Assembly: GCF_025836995.1 (NCBI RefSeq)
Contig: NZ_CP107546.1
Span: forward strand, 2,728,001-2,792,000
Reading direction: 5' to 3'
Source of the DNA: Microbacterium sp. M28
GTDB lineage: Bacteria; Actinomycetota; Actinomycetes; Actinomycetales; Microbacteriaceae
DNA length: 64,000 nucleotides
Shown here: positions 21,366 through 29,804 of the stretch, one piece after another
Position numbering within the stretch: position 1 is the first letter of the stretch
Layout of the letters: each line of letters opens with the position of its first letter
Notes under the pieces: generated by a model
Seen by the model: only the letters and a program-made list of their open reading frames with translations
Database searches by the model: none
Told to the model about the DNA's origin: nothing
Position numbers and translations under genes: made by a program

Positions 21366-22003
21366 TCGACCTCGATAGCGACGGCGACGACCGAGACGAG
21401 CGCGGGGTTCACGCGCGTGAAGGCTCCGGTCACCGTGATCGTCTGCCCCTCCGAGATCGGACCGACTTCGGCGAGCATCCCGTCGCGGACGCGGTTGTTG
21501 AACTCGGTCGCGACCTCCTGGAACTCGAGCTGGTTGGTGAAGTCGTTGAAAGAGACGGTGCCGGTGACGTCGCGCAGCGCGGTGCCGTTCAGCGCAGGTC
21601 CGACCTGGATGTGCACGGTCGTCTCGGCGGGAACGTCGGCGACCGTGACGGGCAGCACCGAACCGTTCTGCGCACCGGCCGTCGCTGTGAAGGTCACGGG
21701 GAAGCTGTAGGAGCTGCCTGCACCGGGCGCGTATCCGAAGTCGCCTTCATCCGCACCGGCCTCGAGGTCGGCGAGCAGCGTGGCCAGGTCGACGGCGTCG
21801 TCCTCGATCTGCGGGACGATCTCGCTGTCGAAGCGCTCGTCCGCGTAGGAGACGGGATCGAAGCTGCCGGCGTTCGCGCTCGCCTCGGCATCCTCGATCG
21901 AGACGTACGTCGTCGTGGCGAGGCCGATGCCGACCACGGCCAGAAGGGCAACGGTGATCGGGACCCAGGCCTTGATCCTCGGTCGACGCGCCGTCGCGTT
22001 CAT
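21362..22003 (-). CDS. DUF2291 family membrane-anchored protein
   Basis: The 213-residue protein has one N-terminal membrane segment (about residues 12-30, WVPITVALLAVVGIGLATT) and an extracytoplasmic beta-rich domain with RDVTGTVSFNDFTNQLEFQEVATEFNNRV. There is no lipobox cysteine. DUF2291 proteins are habitually encoded with ribose-class sugar transporters; their function is unknown and an accessory role in transport or sensing is assumed. It is first in the operon DUF2291-ATPase-permease-binding protein and overlaps the ATPase start. The operator at 22057-22076 lies 54 bases upstream. Confidence 0.82.
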
Positions 22004-22056
22004 AGGCTGCTCCTTCGCAGGTCAGTGATCCGGGTCCGCGACTCCAGCGCCGCAGA

Positions 22057-22076
22057 TCCATCAACCGGTTGACCAA
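22057..22076. promoter_or_regulatory. Operator copy 4 before the DUF2291-ABC operon
   Basis: The top strand reads TCCATCAACCGGTTGACCAA. The bottom strand contains GGTCAACCGGTT at 22074-22063, identical to the other three copies, and TCAACCGGTTGA is a perfect 12-base palindrome. A TACATT box lies just upstream in the minus direction, so the site would overlap the transcription start of the transporter operon. Confidence 0.65.
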
Positions 22077-22278
22077 AATGTATCAGGGAACGCGGAGACG
22101 GGGAAGCCCTTGATCGGATCGTTATGGGTCCGAGCGCCGCGCAGCCCCGCACCCGCGTGTCGCTGTCATGCGTGCAGGTCACGCGTGGAATCGGTCCCAA
22201 TCCGAGCGGTCGGGTAGCCTCGAGATCAGTGCCGACGCCCGGAATCGGCGCAACACGAAGCCCGTGGAGAGCTGACTG

Positions 22279-25200
22279 ATGCCGCACACCCCTGCTCGAC
22301 GCGCCCGTCGCCTCATCTCGGCGCTCACGGCCGGCGCGATCGCCCTCACCGGTGCGATCGTCGCGCCGCTCACCGAAGCGGAACCCGCCGAGGCGGCGTA
22401 CCCGGACACGTTCAACCCGCTCGCGATGAACGGCGGCTTCACGGTCTACGCGCGTGAGGACATCAGGCTGGGTAACCAGGAGACCGAGGGCAGCATCGCG
22501 GCCGGCGGCACGGCGACCAAGCCGGGAGATTCGCAGTACACCATCATCCACGTCGCCGCCGGAACCGGTGACTACTCGATCCCCTCGGTCGACGGCGATC
22601 CGACCCGACTCCTGGTCGGCGCATTCTCACCGGACAGCGGCGGGATCACCGCCATCACGAGCGCGGGAACATCCGATCCCGCACTGCAGGGCGACCTCAA
22701 GATGGTCGAGCGCGACGGACCGTGGGAGGCCTCCGCGCGTGGGGACTGGCTGCGACTCAATCTCGACGCGTCCTCGCCTGACCGGACACCCCTCATCGAT
22801 GCCACGGCACAGGCGTATCCCGGAGACGCTGCACCTCCGGGATCCTCTGCCGGAAACGGCAGCATTTACACCGCCGACACGTCGAGCGCCGCCGTCGCCG
22901 ACTATGTCGAGGCCAACGCCGAGGCCACATATGACGACGCCACAGCATGCCTCGCGCAGTTGCCGGACTCCGCCCATCAGGTCGCTGTCGCCGAGGACGA
23001 CGGCGACCGGGTGGTGCTCGCCCCTCTCAGCCCTGATCAGGTGAACCTCGTCGACTACGCCGACATCGCTGGCGCCTCGCTCATCCAGTTCTCGGCTGGT
23101 CCGACGCCCGGCGTGCAGAACCCGCTGGTGATTCAGGTGCCCGCTGGCACCACCTCCGTCAGCGGGGCACGTATCGATCCGCAGGGCATGTATTCGCCGT
23201 ACATGCTGTGGGATCTGTCCCAGGTCACGGGCGACGTCACGATCGACGCGGCCGGTGTCCGCATGGACGGCTCGATCTACGCCCCGAACGCGACCGTCAC
23301 CGTCAACGCCGCACCCCTGGACGGCCAGGTCCTGGCTCAGAACGTGATCCTCGAGGGCGGCGAGGTCCACTCCTTCCTGTTCGCAGGCTCGATCGCGTGC
23401 AATGCCTCGGATGGCACCTTCCGCATCCGCAAGGCCCTCGAGGGGATCGACCCCGAGCAGCTCCCGGCCGGCACGACGTTCACCGTCAATTTCACCGCGA
23501 CCGAGCCGGACGGAACCGAGACGACCGGGGCGCTCGAGCTCCCTGCCGACGGCTCGTGGGTGGCACCGCCCGGATCATTCCCCACCGGCACCGTGATCGC
23601 CTTCGACGAGATCTCTCCCGAATCCGTCCCCGGCTATGAGTGGGGCGACGCCACGATCACTCCGTCGCAGATCACGATCGGCACAGGCACAGCCGACGTC
23701 ATCGTCACGAACACCGCGACCGCGCAGACCGGAACGTTCAGCGTGTCGAAAGTGATCGAAGTCCTCGACTCCGAAGGAGCTCCACTCCAACCGGAGGGGA
23801 CGGTGCCGGTGAACTGGACGGCGTTCTACGCCGGCGAGCAGATCGGCTCCGGCACGCTCGAGGTCCCCCTCGACGGCACGTCCGTGCCGGTCGGGGAGGA
23901 GTTCCCGGTCGGCACACGCATCGTGCTCGTCGAGGACCGGTCGGGCGTGACGCCTCCGGACGGCTACCACTGGGTCGGCTCAGGCTGGGATCCGGGCCGC
24001 ACCTTCCTGATCGACGACGACACCACGGTCGCCGTGGCGCTCACGAACACGATCGCACCGGACGACGCGACACGGACCATCTCGATCGTGAAGTCCGCCA
24101 CCGGCGCGGATGCCGATTACGAGTACACGGTCAGCTACAACACCGACCCCGCGCCGTCCCGCACCGACCGCGTACTGCCGCTCGGCGACCCGCAGCTGCT
24201 CGGCGACGTCGAGACGGATGCCGAGACGCTCCAGATCGCCGAGCACGTCCCGACGCTCGACGGCGCGCCAACCGACCCCGCCGGCTGGCAGCCGCCGGTC
24301 TTCCGCGTCACGGCCGACGGCATGACGACGGAGTACCCGGCAACAGGCTTCGAAGACGACGTCCCGCTGGAGGACGCGATCGTCGACATCCCGCTGCCCG
24401 CGACGGGCGACGTCGTCATCGAGGTGGCCAACGAACGCAAGGCCGGCACGTTCGAGCTCAACAAGGCGTTCGCCTCCGGCATCCATCTTCCGCCAGGGCT
24501 CGAGTTCAGCGTCTCGTGGACCGCGACCACGCCGGGCGGCGAAGTGACCGAGGGCGTCCTGCGCCTCCCGGGAGACGGAACGCCCGTCGGCCCCGCGGAT
24601 GCCGCTGGCGACCCGCTGCAGTTCCCGTACGGTACGCAGATCACGTACGGCGAACTGCAACCGCCCGCTGTTGCCTGGATCGTGTGGATGACGCCCGTGG
24701 AGGCATCCTCCGGGGAGCTCGTCATCGGCGAGAACGATCAGGCCACAGTGAGCGCGACCATCACGAACGTGCACTCCGTGCGGACCGGCACCTTCACGGT
24801 GGTCAAGGATGTCGTCGGCATCGACCCGGACGATCTGCTCGTCGACTCCTTCACCGTCGACTACGAGGCGCGCCTTCCCCTCGGCGACATCGAGACGGGA
24901 AGCATCGAGCTCCCCGCGGACGGCACTGCGGCCGGACCTGTCGACGGCAACGGAAACCCCGTGACCTTCCCGATCGGCACCGTCGTGAGCCTGAACGAGA
25001 TCGAGCCGGATGCGTCGGCACTGCCGCCCTCGTACGTCTGGGGCGAGACCACCTGGACGCCCTCCAGTTCGTTCCTCGTTCGCGGCGGAACCGCGCAGCT
25101 CGAGGTCACCAACACCGCGGTCGAGCAGACGCGCTTCTCGGTCGTGAAGGAGGTCACCGGCGATGCCTCGTCGCTCGTGCCGTCCGATACGGTCTTCCCC

Positions 25201-25938
25201 GTGCTTTGGGCGGCCGATCTCGAACCGCAAGAGCCGTTGAACGCCGGCATCGACGCGCCCGCGGTCTCCCCGTATCTGCCGGTCGGCACGATCGTCGAAC
25301 TGCGCGAGGGCCAACGTCCGGTGATCGACGGAGTGCAGTGGGGCCCGGTGACCTGGAGCGCCGACGGCGCCGACCTCGTCACCGAACCCGGCGGCGTCGT
25401 CGCGCTCCATCTCGACGGCGGCGACGCTCCGGATCCGATCGCCCTCACCATGACGAACACGGCCGACAGCGCACCGACGTCCGCATTCTCCATCGCCAAG
25501 ACGGTGACCGGCGATGGAGCTCCCGAAGTCCCGACCGACACGACCTATGCGCTCGAGTACACGATCGACGGCGGCGAGGTGCAGACCACGACCGTCCGCG
25601 CGGGAGAGACCGTCGGCGTCTCGGGCATTCCGTCCGGTGCCGAGCTGCGGATCCGGGAGGTCGCACCGCCGGCCGTCGACGACGTGACCTGGGAGGCGGC
25701 GACCTGGACGGTCGACGGCCGGGCTGTGAGCACGGATGCCGACGGCTGGGCGAGCGTGGCGCTCGTCGAAGGTCAGTCGATCGAGTTCTCGCTCGTGAAC
25801 CATGCGGATGCGCCGGACGGCGGCGGAGATCTCCCGAAGACCGGTGGTGAAGGCGTGGCGCCGTGGGTGACCCTCGCCGCGCTGATGCTCGTCACCGCGG
25901 GGATCGTCCTGATCGCGACCCGGCGCCGTGCCGTCTGA
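22279..25938 (+). CDS. LPKTG-anchored surface protein: choice-of-anchor A domain plus about seven DUF5979-like repeats
   Basis: The 1219-residue exported protein has an Arg-rich signal peptide (about residues 1-40, cleavage near AEAA) and a choice-of-anchor A-type domain (about 45-375: FTVYAREDIRLGNQETEGSIAAGG, GSIYAPNATVTVN). About seven related domains of roughly 100 residues follow, each opening with a motif like FSVxKxVxG (near 379, 487, 597, 731, 835, 950 and 1070). The sortase signal LPKTG begins at 1185, with a hydrophobic helix and RRR tail. The repeats resemble pilin-like Cna-B/DUF5979 modules, so a rigid stalk or adhesin is likely. It stands alone with its own upstream region (TAGCCT box at 22215) and a GGAGAG ribosome site. 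No sortase gene is in the window. Confidence 0.85.
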   Translation: MPHTPARRARRLISALTAGAIALTGAIVAPLTEAEPAEAAYPDTFNPLAMNGGFTVYAREDIRLGNQETEGSIAAGGTATKPGDSQYTIIHVAAGTGDYSIPSVDGDPTRLLVGAFSPDSGGITAITSAGTSDPALQGDLKMVERDGPWEASARGDWLRLNLDASSPDRTPLIDATAQAYPGDAAPPGSSAGNGSIYTADTSSAAVADYVEANAEATYDDATACLAQLPDSAHQVAVAEDDGDRVVLAPLSPDQVNLVDYADIAGASLIQFSAGPTPGVQNPLVIQVPAGTTSVSGARIDPQGMYSPYMLWDLSQVTGDVTIDAAGVRMDGSIYAPNATVTVNAAPLDGQVLAQNVILEGGEVHSFLFAGSIACNASDGTFRIRKALEGIDPEQLPAGTTFTVNFTATEPDGTETTGALELPADGSWVAPPGSFPTGTVIAFDEISPESVPGYEWGDATITPSQITIGTGTADVIVTNTATAQTGTFSVSKVIEVLDSEGAPLQPEGTVPVNWTAFYAGEQIGSGTLEVPLDGTSVPVGEEFPVGTRIVLVEDRSGVTPPDGYHWVGSGWDPGRTFLIDDDTTVAVALTNTIAPDDATRTISIVKSATGADADYEYTVSYNTDPAPSRTDRVLPLGDPQLLGDVETDAETLQIAEHVPTLDGAPTDPAGWQPPVFRVTADGMTTEYPATGFEDDVPLEDAIVDIPLPATGDVVIEVANERKAGTFELNKAFASGIHLPPGLEFSVSWTATTPGGEVTEGVLRLPGDGTPVGPADAAGDPLQFPYGTQITYGELQPPAVAWIVWMTPVEASSGELVIGENDQATVSATITNVHSVRTGTFTVVKDVVGIDPDDLLVDSFTVDYEARLPLGDIETGSIELPADGTAAGPVDGNGNPVTFPIGTVVSLNEIEPDASALPPSYVWGETTWTPSSSFLVRGGTAQLEVTNTAVEQTRFSVVKEVTGDASSLVPSDTVFPVLWAADLEPQEPLNAGIDAPAVSPYLPVGTIVELREGQRPVIDGVQWGPVTWSADGADLVTEPGGVVALHLDGGDAPDPIALTMTNTADSAPTSAFSIAKTVTGDGAPEVPTDTTYALEYTIDGGEVQTTTVRAGETVGVSGIPSGAELRIREVAPPAVDDVTWEAATWTVDGRAVSTDADGWASVALVEGQSIEFSLVNHADAPDGGGDLPKTGGEGVAPWVTLAALMLVTAGIVLIATRRRAV

Positions 25939-25968
25939 CGTGCCGCGCCGCAGGACCCCCGGTCGACC

Positions 25969-26976
25969 TCAGCCGGCGGTCGAAGCGCGGACGACGAGCT
26001 CGGGACGGAAGCGCACGTTGCGCTCGTAATCGCCGTCCGGATCATCGATCGAGCGCAGCAGCAGATCGACGGCGGTGTGTCCGATGAGCTGCGACGGCTG
26101 ACGGATCGAGCTCAACGGCACGACGGTCGCCGCTGCGAAGTCGATGTCGTCGTAGCCGATCAGCGCGATGTCCTCCGGCACCCGCACGTCGCTGAACATC
26201 GTCAGTGCCTGCAGGATGCCCACCGCAAGCAGATCGTTCGCGGCGAAGATCGCATCGGGGCGATCGCCGGCGCTGCGACGGACGAGATCCTCCCCCGCGT
26301 CCCGTCCGTGCAGCACCGTCAGCGCCGGCATCTCGATGACCTCCACGGCCGCGCCGGCGACCTCCGCGACCGCGCGTCGAGCGCCGGTCAGACGATTCGC
26401 GACCTGCGCGATGGACGCCGGCCCGCCGACGAAGACCAGTCGGCGACGACCGACGTCCAGCAGATGCTTGGCCGCCAGGTATCCGCCCTCGACGTCGTCG
26501 ACCGACACGGAGCAGAACTCGCCGCCAGGGGACTCGTGGTCGACCAGGACGACCGGCGTCCCGGCATCCTGCAGACGTCGCAGCTTGGCTTCGTCGTCGG
26601 ATGCCGGGGTGATCAGGACCCCGTTGACGCGCTGCTCCCGGAACAGGTCGAGATAGCCGTCTTCGCGGGAGGCGTCCTCGTCGCTGTTGCCGAGCAGGAC
26701 CGAGAGACGATCCTCCTCGGCACGCGCTTCGGCGCCGCGTGCCACGTCGGCGAAGAAGGGGTTGCCGGCGTCGAGCACCACGAGGCCGATGCTGCGACTG
26801 CGCCCGGCCCGCAACTGGCGGGCGGCGTCGTTGCGCACGAAACCGAGCTCCTCGATGGCTGCCTGCACCCGCTCCACGGTGGCGGCGGCGACCTTGTCCG
26901 GGCGGTTGAGCACGTTCGAGACGGTGCCCACCGACACTCCGGCCGTCGCCGCGACGTCGCGTACACTCACTGCCAC
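25969..26976 (-). CDS. LacI-family regulator of the rhamnoside locus
   Basis: This 335-residue regulator opens with the helix-turn-helix VSVRDVAATAGVSVGTVSNVLNRPDKV and has a full effector domain (IGLVVLDAGNPFF onward, ending VRASTAG). The GTG at 26976 is chosen because the helix-turn-helix begins there and AAGAGG lies upstream; a GTG two codons later is also possible. It is the last gene of the two-rhamnosidase transcript (56-base gap). It is therefore the likely reader of the shared TTGAAAC(C/G)ATTCA element at 32560 and 41603. L-rhamnose or a rhamnoside is the inferred effector. Confidence 0.9.
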   Translation of the reverse strand: MAVSVRDVAATAGVSVGTVSNVLNRPDKVAAATVERVQAAIEELGFVRNDAARQLRAGRSRSIGLVVLDAGNPFFADVARGAEARAEEDRLSVLLGNSDEDASREDGYLDLFREQRVNGVLITPASDDEAKLRRLQDAGTPVVLVDHESPGGEFCSVSVDDVEGGYLAAKHLLDVGRRRLVFVGGPASIAQVANRLTGARRAVAEVAGAAVEVIEMPALTVLHGRDAGEDLVRRSAGDRPDAIFAANDLLAVGILQALTMFSDVRVPEDIALIGYDDIDFAAATVVPLSSIRQPSQLIGHTAVDLLLRSIDDPDGDYERNVRFRPELVVRASTAG

Positions 26977-27032
26977 TGTCCGCCTCTTCCTGTCGCGCGC
27001 TGTCCGCGAGTGTACGGCATCCGTCCCACCGG

Positions 27033-29804
27033 CTACGCGCCGGAGGCCCGCCGTGCCGTGAGTGCGGTGAGACGCTGTTCGATCTCGGTGCGGACCTCCG
27101 GTCCGGCCAGGTGCGCGAGACGCTCTTCCAGCTGCAGCCCTTCTCCCCACTGCGTCCCGAGGCGGAAGTCCTCTGCGGCGGACGGACGCCACCGGCTCAG
27201 CGCGTCGACGATCTCGTCGTACGCCTCGGCGTCATCGACGATCGCGGCGAGGCTCGAAGCGAGTCCGACGGCGGACGGTGCATCGGTCACCGAAGGGGCG
27301 GTGCACGAGAAACGATGGGCGCCGGATCCGACCGTGTGCCGTTGCCCGTCCGGCAGCACCACATCCGCATCGGTGTTCGCCGGCACGACGAGCTGCACCA
27401 CGATCTCGTCGCCGTCGCGATCCCAGCGCACCCGCGCCTGCCCGTACGGCGTCAGGTGCGTCGCCTCTGCGAAGTCGAAGCCCTGCAGCGGCTGCGGCTC
27501 GATGTGCAGGCGCGCGTACCCCGGCTCCGCCGGCGCGAGACCGGCGAGCGAGCGATGCAACCAGTCCGCGATCGCTCCGAGCGCGTAGTGGTTGAACGAG
27601 GTCATCTCCCCCGGATTGATCGTGCCGTCGGGGAGCATCGAATCCCAGCGCTCCCAGATGGTCGTCGCTCCCATCGTCACCGGGTACAGCCAGGACGGGT
27701 TCTCGGTCGTGATCAGCAGGCGCCGAGCCACGTCAAGATGACCGGTGCGCGTGAGAGCGTCCTGGATGATCGGCGTGCCGACGAAGCCCGTGCCGATGCG
27801 GTAGCCGCCGATCCTGGTGAGCTCGGCGAGGCGGGCGCCGAGCGCCGCGCGGCGCTCCGGCTCGATGATGTCGAACACGATCGCCAGCGAGTACGCCGTC
27901 TGCGCGTCCGACATCATGCGTCCGGCCGGGGTGACGTATTCGGAGACGAACGCCTGCCGCACCTCTTCGGCGATGCGGGCGTATGCCTCGGCATCCGCTG
28001 TCCGACCGAGCAGCGCCGCCGAGCGGGCCGTCAGATCGACGGAGCGGAAGACGTAGGCCGTCGCGACGATGTCCGCCGAGGTCTTCGCCCTGGCCGGCTG
28101 GTTCGGCGGCGCATCGGGGTCCAGCCAGTCGCCGAACTGGAACATGCCCTCCCACAGCCGCCGTTCGCCGGCGAGGGCGACGATGGCATCGGTCCAGGCC
28201 GCCATGCTGTCGTACTGGCGCTCGAGCGTGTCGAGGTCGGCGAAGCGCTCGTGCAGCACCCACGGCACGACGGTCGCCGCGTCGCCCCACGCGGCAGCCG
28301 GACGCGCAGGACCCAGGACGTTCGGTACGACGAACGGCACGACGCCGTCGATCTGGTCGATCGCGAGGTCGCGCAGCCACGAGTCCAGGAACCCTCGGAC
28401 GTCGTACAGGAAGCTCGCTGTGGGGGCGAACACCTGGATGTCACCGGTCCAGCCCAACCGCTCGTCCCGCTGAGGGCAGTCGGTGGGCACCGAGAGGAAG
28501 TTGCCGCGCAGACCCCACACGACGTTCTCGTGCAGTCGGCGCACGAGCGCGTGGGAGGTGTCGAACCATCCGGTGCGCTCCATGTCGCTGTGGATCACCA
28601 CGGCAGTGACGTCGGCCGGATCGAACGCGCCAGGCCATCCGTCGATCTCGGCGTATCGGAATCCGTGGAAGGTGAACTCCGGCTCCCACTCTTCGACTCC
28701 GGTGCCGGCGAGCGTGTACCGGTCGGTCGCCTCAGCGGCCCGCAAGGGTCTCGTCCCGAGCTCACCGTGCTCGAGGACCTCGGCATGCCGCAGCGTCACG
28801 ACAGTGCCGGCGGGGCCGGCGACCCGGATGCGCAGCCGCCCGACGAGGTTCTGACCGAAGTCGAGCACGGTCCTGCCGCTGGGCGTCGTGATCACCTCGG
28901 CGACGGCGCGCTCCTCGATGCGCCGGACGAAGGGCGAGACCCGGGCTTCGGGAATCGGCACGTCGTCGACGACGGCGACGGGCGCCCAGGTCTCCGGAGT
29001 CCGACGGGCGTCGTGATCCTCTCCGGCGTAGAGCCCGCTGGCCGTGATCGGGCCTGGCGCGCTCTCCCAGGTGGCGTCGGTGAGGATGCGCTCGGACCGG
29101 CCGTCGACGTATTCGATCAGCAGCTGAGCGGCGAACCGGGGCTGTTCCTCGTAGACGGGCTGCGCGTTGTCGCGGAAGCCGTATCGCTCGGTGGCCCATG
29201 CCCCGGCCAGGCGCACCGAGATCTCGTTCGGCCCGGCCGTCACCAGCGCCGTGACATCGGTGGTCTCGTGCACGGTCCTGGTGTGGAACGGCGTCCACCC
29301 CGGCTTGAGCACCTGATCGTCGACATCGGCGCCGTTCACGGCCGCTTGATACACACCGACCGCAGTCGCGTACAGAGTGGCACTGCGGACGTCGCCGTCG
29401 ACCGCGAATGCCCGCCGCAGCACGGCGGGTTCGGCCGCCCCGGACGGCTTCGCGACGGCGACGGTCTGCGCCTGCCATTCCCCGTCGGCAAGGAACCCTG
29501 CGACGATTCGCCGAGGCGCACTCCACTCGGATGCCGCGCCGTCGACGCCCGTGACGCGCACGCGCAGCGACACCTCCTCACGAGGGGAAAGCGTCCGGAA
29601 CGGCCAGGGCACTCGCACGGACCGGCGTCCGTCCACGACGTGCTGCTGCGTGCCATCCGCCGTGGTCAGTTCGAGCTCGGCCCGGGCCTGACGCCAGCCC
29701 GTGACGTCCGTCTCGGTGGTCCACCCGATGGCGGGGTGGGCTGTCGCGACGACGTCGCTTCCGTACGGCGCGTCTACCTCGACGCGGGTGATCCTGGTGT
29801 TCAT
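27033..29804 (-). CDS. Alpha-L-rhamnosidase, GH78
   Basis: The 923-residue enzyme removes terminal alpha-L-rhamnose from glycosides or pectin fragments. It shows the GH78 order: N-terminal beta domains (to about 300), the accessory rhamnosidase domain, an (alpha/alpha)6 barrel and a C-terminal beta domain. The general-acid segment RDERLGWTGD is near residue 445 and the second catalytic-glutamate segment TTIWERWDS near 715. There is no signal peptide, so the substrate must be imported first. The start overlaps the stop of a second GH78 gene (ATGA). A C-terminal extension (about residues 850-923, Glu/Arg rich) goes beyond the usual family end. Confidence 0.93.
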   Translation of the reverse strand: MNTRITRVEVDAPYGSDVVATAHPAIGWTTETDVTGWRQARAELELTTADGTQQHVVDGRRSVRVPWPFRTLSPREEVSLRVRVTGVDGAASEWSAPRRIVAGFLADGEWQAQTVAVAKPSGAAEPAVLRRAFAVDGDVRSATLYATAVGVYQAAVNGADVDDQVLKPGWTPFHTRTVHETTDVTALVTAGPNEISVRLAGAWATERYGFRDNAQPVYEEQPRFAAQLLIEYVDGRSERILTDATWESAPGPITASGLYAGEDHDARRTPETWAPVAVVDDVPIPEARVSPFVRRIEERAVAEVITTPSGRTVLDFGQNLVGRLRIRVAGPAGTVVTLRHAEVLEHGELGTRPLRAAEATDRYTLAGTGVEEWEPEFTFHGFRYAEIDGWPGAFDPADVTAVVIHSDMERTGWFDTSHALVRRLHENVVWGLRGNFLSVPTDCPQRDERLGWTGDIQVFAPTASFLYDVRGFLDSWLRDLAIDQIDGVVPFVVPNVLGPARPAAAWGDAATVVPWVLHERFADLDTLERQYDSMAAWTDAIVALAGERRLWEGMFQFGDWLDPDAPPNQPARAKTSADIVATAYVFRSVDLTARSAALLGRTADAEAYARIAEEVRQAFVSEYVTPAGRMMSDAQTAYSLAIVFDIIEPERRAALGARLAELTRIGGYRIGTGFVGTPIIQDALTRTGHLDVARRLLITTENPSWLYPVTMGATTIWERWDSMLPDGTINPGEMTSFNHYALGAIADWLHRSLAGLAPAEPGYARLHIEPQPLQGFDFAEATHLTPYGQARVRWDRDGDEIVVQLVVPANTDADVVLPDGQRHTVGSGAHRFSCTAPSVTDAPSAVGLASSLAAIVDDAEAYDEIVDALSRWRPSAAEDFRLGTQWGEGLQLEERLAHLAGPEVRTEIEQRLTALTARRASGA

